DNA of 38,914 nucleotides, taken from positions 1 through 38,914 of the forward strand of contig PJER01000023.1 of assembly GCA_002825465.1 (NCBI GenBank), read 5' to 3'. The notes beneath the pieces were generated by a model, which saw only the letters and a list, made by a program, of their open reading frames with translations, searched no databases and was not told the DNA's origin. Below, piece after piece: positions 8,956-16,457 of the stretch. The DNA comes from Candidatus Thorarchaeota archaeon MP8T_1 (GTDB lineage Archaea; Asgardarchaeota; Thorarchaeia; Thorarchaeales; Thorarchaeaceae). Both the position numbers and the translations under genes were made by a program. Each line of letters starts with the position of its first letter. Position 1 is the first letter of the stretch.

Positions 8956-9333
8956 ATGGCCATCTGGCACAGAAGATCTAATCGTACACAGACCGGTTCT
9001 AGATTAAAGAAATTCCGAAGCAAGAGAAAGTATGAGATGGGCCGGACTCCTACTGAGACCCTAATGGGCGAAACGAAGAGGAGAACCGTTGATAGTAAAG
9101 GGAAGGTAAAGAAGACTCCTGCTTTGAGAATTGAATTTGTAAATGTTACAGATCCAGCAAAGGGAACCACAGTTCGTGCAGAGATTCAAGATGTCGAATC
9201 CAATCCAGCAAATATGGACTACCAAAGAAGAAAGGTCATCACAAGAGGTACTATCATCAAGACTTCAAAGGGTCGTGCTAAAGTAACAAGTCGCCCTGGT
9301 CAAGATGGGATTCTTAACGCAATCCTAATCTAA
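8956..9333 (+). CDS. rps8e: Small ribosomal subunit protein eS8
   Basis: 125 residues, the archaeal S8e length, starting MAIWHRRSNRTQTGSRLKKF, a near-signature beginning; the middle carries RRKVITRGTIIKTSKGRAKVT and the end the archaeal RPGQDGILNAIL. A shared archaeal-eukaryotic component of the 30S/40S subunit. ATG 8956 has GAGGT with 8 nt spacing; the in-frame ATG at 8950 would leave only 2 nt, so it is rejected. It is a single-gene unit between divergent hypE and convergent hypA. Confidence 0.97.
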   Translation: MAIWHRRSNRTQTGSRLKKFRSKRKYEMGRTPTETLMGETKRRTVDSKGKVKKTPALRIEFVNVTDPAKGTTVRAEIQDVESNPANMDYQRRKVITRGTIIKTSKGRAKVTSRPGQDGILNAILI

Positions 9334-9361
9334 TCCTCTTTGAAAGTTCTGCAACCACTTT

Positions 9362-9754
9362 CTAAGAAGTGGATGTTGGGATTTCAGCTTCTATGTTGGT
9401 AATGATGAAATCTTTTCCACCAGTTATGGATGTTGAACTACTCCCACATTTCGGACATTTCATTGGAGCAAAAGCAGCAAGTTGTGGAGGAACATCAGAA
9501 TCAACTTGTGATTCACCTTCGAATCCGCAATCGCTACAGTGAAGTCTTCCCTTTACACTCTTGATACGAAGTTCAGCACCTTCTGCTATAGTATTCTTAC
9601 TAGCAATCTCAAAATTGAATGCAAGCTGTTCAGGAATTAAAAATGTGAATTCTCCTACTTCGACATTAACAACAGTAATCCTTGTGGCATTGTTGCTTTT
9701 CGCAGCTTCAACAGCTGTATCGATAATTGAACAGGCAGCAGAGAATTCATGCAT
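9362..9754 (-). CDS. hypA: Hydrogenase maturation nickel chaperone HypA
   Basis: 130 residues beginning MHEFSAACSII: the free N-terminal Met, His2 and Glu3 form the nickel site, which fixes the start at 9754 rather than the upstream TTG at 9766. The zinc domain has CxxC at HCSDCG and CPKCG. HypA delivers Ni to the hydrogenase large subunit with HypB, and in some organisms to other Ni enzymes. GGTG lies 6 nt upstream of the ATG; a TATA-like GTTATAG on the minus strand is near 9801-9808. It is convergent with eS8. Confidence 0.93.
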   Translation of the reverse strand: MHEFSAACSIIDTAVEAAKSNNATRITVVNVEVGEFTFLIPEQLAFNFEIASKNTIAEGAELRIKSVKGRLHCSDCGFEGESQVDSDVPPQLAAFAPMKCPKCGSSSTSITGGKDFIITNIEAEIPTSTS

Positions 9755-9826
9755 AGTATGCACCAATCTTGGGTTGTAAATAGCTGAGTTAAGGCGTTTC
9801 CGCTATAACACTAGAAACTCAGACAC

Positions 9827-9834
9827 TTTATATG
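9827..9834 (+). promoter_or_regulatory. TATA box of the Lys-rich HEAT protein gene
   Basis: TTTATATG, about 52 nt before the TTG start at 9886; expected initiation near 9857. It lies in the divergent gap shared with hypA. Confidence 0.5.
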
Positions 9835-9885
9835 AAACATTGCTTACTGTAGAGTTCATCCTGTCGTGTAAATGGAGATGTCATC

Positions 9886-10473
9886 TTGTCAAAGTCTTCT
9901 AAGACTGCTAAGAAAGGCAGTAAGACTAAAGCAAAATCAGATTCTAAGACTAGTGAGAAGACTACAAAATCCAAGACCTCAAAGAAACCAACTGAAAAGA
10001 AGAAGACATCAGCTAAAAAAACCACCACAAAGAAAAAAGCTCCTGCAAAGAAGACCCCAAAGAAGACCATAGCAAAGAAGAAACCAAGTAAACCAAGTAA
10101 AGTGGATTCTGCAGTATTGAAAGAGCTTGAGCAAGATATGACTAGTACGGATGAGCAAGTTAGTCTTGGAGCCATTGGACGATTGGGGCAGATGAAAAAT
10201 TCACAGGCTACAGTAATCCTAGTTAAAGGACTAAAAGATCAGCGGCGTATGGTTAGGATACATGTTGCAGCCTTGTTAGGAGAAAGAAAAGACAAGAAAG
10301 CTGTGGATGCCTTAGTTGAGGCCCTAAATGATGAGTCAGTCTTTGTGAGACAGACAGTTGCAGGAGCTCTTGAGAATATTGGAGGAACAAAAGCAAAGAA
10401 GGCTGTTACAAAAGCAGAGAATGACGGATTACTTCTTGATGAGCTTCCTGAAGGTAAGCGTTTAGATAATTAG
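9886..10473 (+). CDS. Lys-rich-tailed HEAT-repeat protein
   Basis: 195 residues. Residues 1-75 are a low-complexity tail of Lys, Thr, Ser, Pro and Ala with KKAPAKKTPKK-type repeats, like the tails of histone H1 and bacterial H1-like proteins. Residues about 85-175 are two to three HEAT/armadillo-like helical repeats (AIGRLGQMKNSQATVILVKGL, VHAALLGERKDKKAVDALVEAL, VRQTVAGALENIGG-type phrases). TTG 9886 has GGAGATG 5 nt upstream. Inference: the tail binds DNA or RNA electrostatically and the HEAT part binds a protein partner; neither is shown. HEAT repeats of this kind also occur in archaeal phycocyanobilin-lyase-like proteins of varied function. Confidence 0.7.
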   Translation: MSKSSKTAKKGSKTKAKSDSKTSEKTTKSKTSKKPTEKKKTSAKKTTTKKKAPAKKTPKKTIAKKKPSKPSKVDSAVLKELEQDMTSTDEQVSLGAIGRLGQMKNSQATVILVKGLKDQRRMVRIHVAALLGERKDKKAVDALVEALNDESVFVRQTVAGALENIGGTKAKKAVTKAENDGLLLDELPEGKRLDN

Positions 10474-10566
10474 CATTCAATTATTTTGGAAGACTATGAC
10501 ATAGCTCTATTTATTTTGTTCAAAGAGCCGTAAAATACTAGACACATCAATTCGGAGTGTACTATC

Positions 10567-11109
10567 ATGGAGAACCAGGATGAAATCACTAGGCTTGAAA
10601 CCGCAATCAAGGACCTTGACCTCGATTATATGAGAGGCTGGGTATCAGAAGAAGAATACAGAACAAAAATGGATGCATTAAAGGCAAGTCTAGTTCAAGC
10701 AGGAGGTACTCCCACATCAGAACCACAGACTCCGAAGATTGAGGCTGCAGAACTACAGGCAGCAAAATTACATCCTCCACAAGTAGAGAAGAAAGCTACA
10801 GTCGATCCGGTTACAGCAGTAAAACGAACAATACAATCTATGCGGCGAATATCAATTGAGAGAATTTCCCAAGAATCAGGTGTTTCAGCACATAATGTAA
10901 CAAAGATTCTTAGTGACTTACTTGACGGAAGAGAACTATCGGGTAGAATCGATCATGATGCTGGAGACTTCATTCTTGGAACAGGAACAGGACCAGCTCC
11001 AAAGACAGTTCACGGATGCCCTTACTGCAGGACCGAACTGGAGAGAGTAGCTGTTAAAGGAGAAACAGTAACCTGTACTGTCTGTAGAGAATCATTCATT
11101 GTATCATAA
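10567..11109 (+). CDS. Winged-helix + zinc-ribbon protein, PCI-wing-like
   Basis: 180 residues in four parts: an N-terminal helical hairpin (1-40; ITRLETAIKDLDLDYMRGWVSEEEY, in which the middle resembles short SHOCT-type motifs), a Pro/Ala/Gln linker (45-75), a winged helix (about 85-140; ISIERISQESGVSAHNVTKIL then SGRIDHDAGDFIL), and a zinc ribbon with CPYC (158-161 region) and CTVC. The winged-helix ending in GRID and a following beta-hairpin is reminiscent of the wing of eukaryotic PCI-domain proteins (proteasome lid, COP9, eIF3), but the helical PCI part is absent. GGAGTG lies 7 nt before ATG 10567. The next gene follows after 28 nt. Function is not known; protein or nucleic-acid binding is inferred. 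Confidence 0.55.
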   Translation: MENQDEITRLETAIKDLDLDYMRGWVSEEEYRTKMDALKASLVQAGGTPTSEPQTPKIEAAELQAAKLHPPQVEKKATVDPVTAVKRTIQSMRRISIERISQESGVSAHNVTKILSDLLDGRELSGRIDHDAGDFILGTGTGPAPKTVHGCPYCRTELERVAVKGETVTCTVCRESFIVS

Positions 11110-11137
11110 TCAAAGTATCAACTAGGTGATAGTTGAA

Positions 11138-12406
11138 ATGGATCTTGTGGAAGCCTGTTTGAAAGCAAATGGAAGAGAAGCGGTAAGAGCTGTTAGAGCG
11201 TTGCTCCCCTCTGTGAGACCCTCTGCTATCTGGGCAATCATTATGCATGCTGCAGCTTGGCATGAGGAACGGTCTTATGATACATCACATGCTACAATTG
11301 CAGTATACACAGTTCATAGGATGATCGAGAGTCTAGGACAACATCCAAGTCTAATTACAGAGGAACCGTATGCAGATCAAAGAATTCATCTTCCTGATGA
11401 GCAGAGAACAGATCTGCAAGAAGTATTACTGGAAAGGTTAGCCTATCATCTAGCAGATACTAATCATTGGCGACCAGAACATGGGCCTAGGTATGATATT
11501 CAGGCAAGACTTGACTCAAAGGGTAATGCTGTGCAAGTCTATGTACAATCAATACGAGAGAACTCACAGATGAGCGCACTCAAAGCTGCTGCTGTTTTAG
11601 GTGAAAGACCTGATAGAACTATGTTCATCAGAGCTACTGCATCAATTGCAGCTGAAGAACCAGACAAGTTAGGTCACACCTTTATCATGCCAACCTCTCT
11701 TGCTATGGAGATCCCTGCACCAGAATATACTCGACCACATATTGCATCTCTTTGGCACCTCACTGAATTCCTAGCAAGAAAGGTGTCTTCGAAAGCCGTT
11801 GATGGTTTCAGTATGGATGAAAAATTCAGCAAATTTGCTAAACCTACTGATCTAACATCACAACAAAATCTGTTCTTGAATTCAGTAGTTAATTACGGGA
11901 CCGTTGGTCACAATGCTATACTAGCCCACAGAATTTCAGAGGCTGCACGATTAGGACTTGTCAATTCAATTACTGTAGAATGGCTCTTGATGAAATTACA
12001 ACGAAATATTGGTGTGGAGATTACTGATTCAAAGGAACTAACTACGGAATATCTCATTACGAATGGTTCGGGACAAGATTGGTTGGCTCCACCGCCTTCT
12101 ATCAGTTTACCAACCTCTAAGAAGGTGACAGAGTGGATAGAAGCAGATTATAGCGACTTGTGGAATGCAATGGTCAACAGAAAATCCGCTACTTTTGAAG
12201 AGATGATTCCCTCTTTGAGTAAGGATGCAATACCTATTGTTAGAGCTCTCCAATATGCCCTTGTAGCTCTGAATGGTGATATGGAGGCTTCACATCCGCT
12301 TATCTTCACTCAATCAGTCTGGGGTCTTGTTGACAACGGACTCATCTCAGAAGATCTTGCTGCGCTTCAAGTCCATAGAATGCTTAGGTCGACTTTAGGT
12401 ATGTGA
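11138..12406 (+). CDS. Unrecognised alpha-helical protein
   Basis: 422 residues from ATG 11138, which has AGGTGAT 7 nt upstream; a GTG at 11126 in frame lies in that SD and is rejected. I do not recognise the family. It looks soluble and almost wholly helical, with no signal peptide or membrane segment. Histidines cluster in helices near the N-terminus (IIMHAAAWHEERSYDTSHAT), in HTFIMPTSLAMEI, and in YGTVGHNAILAHRISEAARLG, a spacing that would suit a metal site. It probably shares a transcript with the winged-helix/zinc-ribbon gene 28 nt upstream. It ends just before a strong hairpin shared with the convergent tfrB gene. A distant resemblance to helical oxidase-like families was considered but cannot be supported by eye. 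Confidence 0.6.
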   Translation: MDLVEACLKANGREAVRAVRALLPSVRPSAIWAIIMHAAAWHEERSYDTSHATIAVYTVHRMIESLGQHPSLITEEPYADQRIHLPDEQRTDLQEVLLERLAYHLADTNHWRPEHGPRYDIQARLDSKGNAVQVYVQSIRENSQMSALKAAAVLGERPDRTMFIRATASIAAEEPDKLGHTFIMPTSLAMEIPAPEYTRPHIASLWHLTEFLARKVSSKAVDGFSMDEKFSKFAKPTDLTSQQNLFLNSVVNYGTVGHNAILAHRISEAARLGLVNSITVEWLLMKLQRNIGVEITDSKELTTEYLITNGSGQDWLAPPPSISLPTSKKVTEWIEADYSDLWNAMVNRKSATFEEMIPSLSKDAIPIVRALQYALVALNGDMEASHPLIFTQSVWGLVDNGLISEDLAALQVHRMLRSTLGM

Positions 12407-12427
12407 TTCTAAAAGAAAAGAAGATTG

Positions 12428-12448
12428 AGAGAGGGATGGTCCCTCTCT
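12428..12448. terminator. Bidirectional hairpin terminator
   Basis: AGAGAGGGA (12428-12436), loop TGG, TCCCTCTCT (12440-12448): a 9-bp perfect stem that extends by several G-U and A-T pairs. It lies between the convergent ends of the unknown helical gene (stop at 12406) and tfrB (stop at 12456). On the minus strand it is followed by a T-rich run (TCTTCTTTTCTTTTAG), so it best fits the end of the tfr transcript. Confidence 0.7.
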
Positions 12449-12455
12449 TAATTGA

Positions 12456-14015
12456 TTATTCTTCGCCCTTTCTATAAGACTCAGCAAGTAGGTCAGGTAT
12501 GTACCTCACCTGCATCGCTTCACCCTTCATCATGTCACCGAGCTGAATTGTACAGAATGGACACTCAGTGGTAACCATTTCAGCACCTGTTGCCTCAAGA
12601 TACTCCTTCTTAGTGTTAGCAATCTTTTGGGATAGGTCACGTTTCCCAGCTCGGACTCCACCACCAGCACCACAACAGCGGTTCTTGTATGGATCATCTA
12701 TGTATTCCACCCCGGGAATCAATTTTAGAAGTTCAATGGGTTCATCATAGACATGTTGACCTCGACCTAGGTGGCATGGTTCATGATATGTGACCTTGAG
12801 GTTAATCTTACCCTTAGGAGGTACAATATTTTCCTTACCAATCACATTCATCATATACTCTGCCATATCATAGACTTTGAACTTAGGAGGAGTTCCACGC
12901 TTTTCCTCAATGTATGGAGCATGATCTTCCCTGAGCGTTTTACCACAACCTGCACAAGCTACAACAACCGTATCAAAATTGTATTTCTCTGCAGCATTTT
13001 CAAAAATTTCTGTGACTCTATCAACTGCTGCATGAGCTGTTATCAAGTCACCAGTTCTGAAAGCAGGACTTGCACAACACCACTGTTCCTTAGGAACAAT
13101 TACATCAATGTTATTACGATTGAGTACATCAATCAGGGCTTTTCCAGTGCTTTGCATCCTATAATCAATCAGACAACCTGTAAAGAATCCAACACGACCT
13201 CGAGGATTATCAACAAGAAATTCTTCAGTTCCAATATCTTTGAGCAGTGGTGTGTCTTTCTCTGGAACAGAACGACCTGTTGCATTTACTGAATCTATGA
13301 ATCCCTGTTGCCCTTCTGCTAGTGGATACCCCGCTTCAACAGCTTTTGCTCTTAGCAGTTCTACAGCAAGACCAGGTATCTTGATTTTCTTTGGACAGAT
13401 ATCCTCACACATCTTACAAGTAGTACAAGAGTAGACACTCTCATTCATAGCCATGGCGACTCTATCCTCGACATCACGAGGGTCAAGCTCAAGTCGTGCT
13501 ATTTGGCGAATTATCATGGGACCTGGGTAGTCCCAAGTTTCATGTACAATGGGACAGTTGGATAGACACGCACTACATTCGATACACTTTCTAATCTCTC
13601 GTAGGGTCTCAATCTGTTCAGAATGGATTATTTCAGGATGCTGGGGAGGCTTGTCTCGTGCAACATATGGTCGAATCCTTCGAAGACGATAAGTGACCTG
13701 TGAAATATCTGTAACAAGGTCCTTAATGACTGGCATCTTCTCAAGAGGTTCTAACACAAGTTTCTCATCTGGATTCACTTTTGTCCGACAAGCAATCCTT
13801 GCAATCGTGTTGACACGAACAGCACAGGAGCCACATTGGCCACCTCTGCACTCCCATCGGAAAGCAAGACTTGAGTCGTACTTGTCCTGTATGTACAAGA
13901 GGGCATCAAGAACTGTCATTCCAGGTTCATATTCAACATCAAAATCCTGAAAGTATGGTGCATCATCGCTATCAGGATTGTATCTGAGTACACTAGCTTT
14001 GAATGTCTTTGCCAT
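12456..14015 (-). CDS. tfrB: Fumarate reductase iron-sulfur + CCG subunit (TfrB-like)
   Basis: 519 residues, a fusion. Residues 1-110 are a [2Fe-2S] ferredoxin domain (C56, C61, C64, C76); 140-210 hold two cluster motifs (C144-C147-C150-C154 and C197-C200-C203-C207); 275-519 hold two HdrB/GlpC-type CCG domains (C281, CC313-314, C354, C357; then C414, CC447-448, C485, C488). This is the architecture of TfrB of methanogen thiol:fumarate reductase, in which the CCG part oxidises thiols (CoM-SH plus CoB-SH) while TfrA reduces fumarate. No membrane-anchor gene is adjacent, so a cytoplasmic enzyme is likely. ATG 14015 has AGGAGGT 7 nt upstream, lying over the end of tfrA. Since nothing here suggests methanogenesis, the thiol partner is open. 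Confidence 0.88.
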   Translation of the reverse strand: MAKTFKASVLRYNPDSDDAPYFQDFDVEYEPGMTVLDALLYIQDKYDSSLAFRWECRGGQCGSCAVRVNTIARIACRTKVNPDEKLVLEPLEKMPVIKDLVTDISQVTYRLRRIRPYVARDKPPQHPEIIHSEQIETLREIRKCIECSACLSNCPIVHETWDYPGPMIIRQIARLELDPRDVEDRVAMAMNESVYSCTTCKMCEDICPKKIKIPGLAVELLRAKAVEAGYPLAEGQQGFIDSVNATGRSVPEKDTPLLKDIGTEEFLVDNPRGRVGFFTGCLIDYRMQSTGKALIDVLNRNNIDVIVPKEQWCCASPAFRTGDLITAHAAVDRVTEIFENAAEKYNFDTVVVACAGCGKTLREDHAPYIEEKRGTPPKFKVYDMAEYMMNVIGKENIVPPKGKINLKVTYHEPCHLGRGQHVYDEPIELLKLIPGVEYIDDPYKNRCCGAGGGVRAGKRDLSQKIANTKKEYLEATGAEMVTTECPFCTIQLGDMMKGEAMQVRYIPDLLAESYRKGEE

Positions 14016-14027
14016 AATGTTTACCTC

Positions 14028-15716
14028 CTATGGGGGAGTGATCTTGGTGATCACCAAATCCTCCTTCCTCAGCTCCATCTTGCCATCCTTTCCTTTTCGA
14101 ATAACGATGTTATAGTAGCCTTTGTCATTGGGGTCAGCATCCACACGATAGTGTGCCCCTCTGCTACCCTTTCGCATTAATGCAGCCTCAGCCACCATCC
14201 TTGCAGTGGTGACCATATGTACAAACTCCATGGCTTGATGCCATCCTGGATTGAATCGTTTCACAGGGATGTTTACCTTGATATTTGGCACAACCTCTTT
14301 CTCGATTCTTCTTAATTCATTGACTGCAAATTGCATATCTTCTTCCTTTCTGAATATCTGTACTTTTTCCCACATAAGATCGGTCAACTCATGTCTGGCA
14401 TCAGCAGGAGAGACTCCATCCTTTCTATTAAGCATCGCTTCGAGTCGCTCAAATTCTTTCACAATAGCATCACGGTCAACACCAAGATGAGTAGTATTCT
14501 TCGCGTACTTGGCAGCACTCTCTCCAGATATAGCACCAAATACCTGTGTATCTGCAAGAGCATTACCTCCGAGTCGGTTTCCACCGTGAACACCACCAGT
14601 ACATTCACCAGATGCAAAGAGCCCAGGAATGGTTGTACCTGCGTCCTCATCTGTCTTTATTCCTCCCATGAAGTGATGTGCAGTAGGTGATACCTGCATA
14701 GGTTCTTCACGGATATCAATACCTGCATCTTCGAACTGCTCAATCATGCTCTCAAGACGAAATTCTATGATTGATTTTGGAAGGTGAGCAATACTAAGAT
14801 AAGCACCGCCATCAGGAGACCCTCTACCTTCAAGTACTTCGGTCATTATTGACCTTGCAACTTGGTCACGACCAGCAAGTTCCATGACCTCAGGATAATA
14901 CTTGTTCATGAAGCGCTCGCCTTTGTTATTAAGGAGAATACCACCTTCACCTCTGACTGCTTCAGTCACTAACCGACCCTTTGCTGACTCAGGTTTGACC
15001 ATCCCTGTGGGATGGAATTGGACCATTTCCATGTCAATCATATCACAACCCGCTTCGTATGCCATTCCGTAACCATCACCAACATCAAGTTGGGCGTTAC
15101 TTGTCACACTGAATATTCGCCCGGCTCCACCTGTAGCCATCACGACGGATTTTGCTCGAAATACCAAGAAGTCGCCATATTTTAGATCGACACCACAGAC
15201 ACCAGATATCTTGCCATCCGTAACGAGAAGTTTAGTCGCAAATACTTCATCGAATACTCTGACAGATGTCTTCCTGATTGCCTCGGTGAGTGTGACCATA
15301 ATCTCAGAACCAGTTCTATCAGAGGCATAGGCGGTCCTTCGCCAGCTCTGCTTTCCAAAAGGTCTCTGGGCAATCTTGCCCTCAGGAGTTCTATCAAAGA
15401 CTGCACCCATATCTTCCAAGTCGAAGACTCTCTGTGGTGCATCTCTAACTAGAATCTCAGCTAGTTTCTGGTTATTGAGGTAGTTACCTCCAACTATAGT
15501 GTCCTTGAAATGAGTTTCAGGATTGTCGTCTGGATCGACATTTCCTAGGGACACGTTATATCCACCCTCTGCCATGGCTGTGTGAGCCTTGCCGAGGAGC
15601 TCTTTACTGAGCATGATAACGTCAAGGTTGTGGTTTGCGGCCTCTATTGCAGCACGGCAGCCAGCTCCGCCAGCGCCAACAACGAGTACATCGCACATTA
15701 TTGTCTTGTAATCCAA
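14028..15716 (-). CDS. tfrA: Fumarate reductase / succinate dehydrogenase flavoprotein (TfrA-like)
   Basis: 562 residues. N-terminal dinucleotide fold VVGAGGAGCRAA (13-23), then GKAHTAMAEGGYN in which His45 matches the residue that carries covalent FAD in SdhA/FrdA. Active-site phrases include QFHPTGM, EAVRGEGGILLNNKGERFM and HHFMGGIKTD, and the family C-terminal helical domain. It interconverts fumarate and succinate and passes electrons to TfrB encoded 12 nt downstream. TTG 15716 is used, with AGGAGGT 6 nt upstream. TATA-like CTCTTAAACG lies near 15773-15783, so tfrAB can be transcribed separately from the fumarase genes upstream. L-aspartate oxidase is excluded by the partner subunit and the His45 context. 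Confidence 0.92.
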   Translation of the reverse strand: MDYKTIMCDVLVVGAGGAGCRAAIEAANHNLDVIMLSKELLGKAHTAMAEGGYNVSLGNVDPDDNPETHFKDTIVGGNYLNNQKLAEILVRDAPQRVFDLEDMGAVFDRTPEGKIAQRPFGKQSWRRTAYASDRTGSEIMVTLTEAIRKTSVRVFDEVFATKLLVTDGKISGVCGVDLKYGDFLVFRAKSVVMATGGAGRIFSVTSNAQLDVGDGYGMAYEAGCDMIDMEMVQFHPTGMVKPESAKGRLVTEAVRGEGGILLNNKGERFMNKYYPEVMELAGRDQVARSIMTEVLEGRGSPDGGAYLSIAHLPKSIIEFRLESMIEQFEDAGIDIREEPMQVSPTAHHFMGGIKTDEDAGTTIPGLFASGECTGGVHGGNRLGGNALADTQVFGAISGESAAKYAKNTTHLGVDRDAIVKEFERLEAMLNRKDGVSPADARHELTDLMWEKVQIFRKEEDMQFAVNELRRIEKEVVPNIKVNIPVKRFNPGWHQAMEFVHMVTTARMVAEAALMRKGSRGAHYRVDADPNDKGYYNIVIRKGKDGKMELRKEDLVITKITPP

Positions 15717-15772
15717 CTACGGACCTCCTATAGAGAGCTCTCCATTGGTTGAACCGTCGAGCTTGTGACCCA

Positions 15773-15783
15773 CGTTTAAGAGT
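15773..15783 (-). promoter_or_regulatory. TATA-like box for tfrAB
   Basis: The minus strand reads ACTCTTAAACG, about 60 bp upstream of the TTG start at 15716; initiation is expected near 15752. It lies behind the hairpin that follows the fumarase beta gene. Confidence 0.4.
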
Positions 15784-15823
15784 TACTGTTGAGGGTAATT
15801 TTTCCATCAATAGAAACAAGTAA

Positions 15824-15842
15824 TGGGGTCTGAGCGACCCCA
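15824..15842 (-). terminator. Hairpin between fumarase and tfr genes
   Basis: TGGGGTC (15824-15830), loop TGAGC, GACCCCA (15836-15842): a 7-bp stem starting 9 nt after the fumarase beta stop. On the minus strand it runs into TTACTTGTTTCT. It probably terminates or attenuates fumarase transcripts before tfrA. Confidence 0.5.
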
Positions 15843-15851
15843 CTAAAATTA

Positions 15852-16457
15852 TTACTTAACCCCAATCTTGGAGTACACTTCAGCCTTTCGAGCTGATACT
15901 AATTTATCCATTTCTTCATGCATACTATTTCCATGTGAGTCCATGGTCACTAGTAGAGGCCCGAATTCCTCAGCTGTTATTACCCAAAGGGCTTCTGGCA
16001 TACCAAGATCCTGCCAAAGGTATTCTCTCACTTCCTTGAGACCTTTAGCTGCTAATGCTCCACAACCACCTGTGTAGCTTGTATAGACTGCTCCCACTTC
16101 TTTCAATGCAGCCAATGTCTTTTTGCCCATTCCGCCTTTTCCAACAATGATTCGAGCCTTGTATTTTCGAAGGAATTCATCCTCAAAGAGTTCCATTCTG
16201 ACGCTTGTAGTAGGACCAGCAGAAACAATCTTCCACTTGCCATCCTTCTGCCAAGCAACAGGACCAACATGATATATTACACTGCCCTCAAAATCTACAG
16301 GAGGCTTCTCTCCTTTTTCGAACATATGCAGTGCCCTTTCATGAGCCTCATCACGGGCGGTGTAGACATGTTCACCGGTGACATAGACAACATCGCCAAC
16401 CTTGAGCTTTCGAGCGTCTTCTTCAGAGATTGGTGTAGTTAGATGGTATTCAGTCAT
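15852..16457 (-). CDS. fumB: Fumarate hydratase class I, beta subunit
   Basis: 201 residues, matching the C-terminal domain of class I fumarases as a free subunit, as in archaea and anaerobic bacteria. Family phrases are VYVTGEHVYTARDEAHERAL, SAGPTTSVRM, VGKGGMG, TGGCGALAA and EFGPLLVTMDSHGNS. With the alpha subunit it hydrates fumarate to malate using a [4Fe-4S] cluster. The ATG follows the alpha stop directly (TAAATG), with GGAGGG inside the end of the alpha gene as its SD. The following genes TfrA and TfrB use or make fumarate. L(+)-tartrate dehydratase beta is close in sequence and cannot be excluded by eye, but the neighbours favour fumarase. Confidence 0.9.
   Translation of the reverse strand: MTEYHLTTPISEEDARKLKVGDVVYVTGEHVYTARDEAHERALHMFEKGEKPPVDFEGSVIYHVGPVAWQKDGKWKIVSAGPTTSVRMELFEDEFLRKYKARIIVGKGGMGKKTLAALKEVGAVYTSYTGGCGALAAKGLKEVREYLWQDLGMPEALWVITAEEFGPLLVTMDSHGNSMHEEMDKLVSARKAEVYSKIGVK

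Noticed and set aside
12771..13292. Plus-strand open frame inside tfrB
   Set aside because: It is antisense to a well-conserved coding region, cysteine-rich only as a reflection of codons on the other strand, and lacks a start signal.
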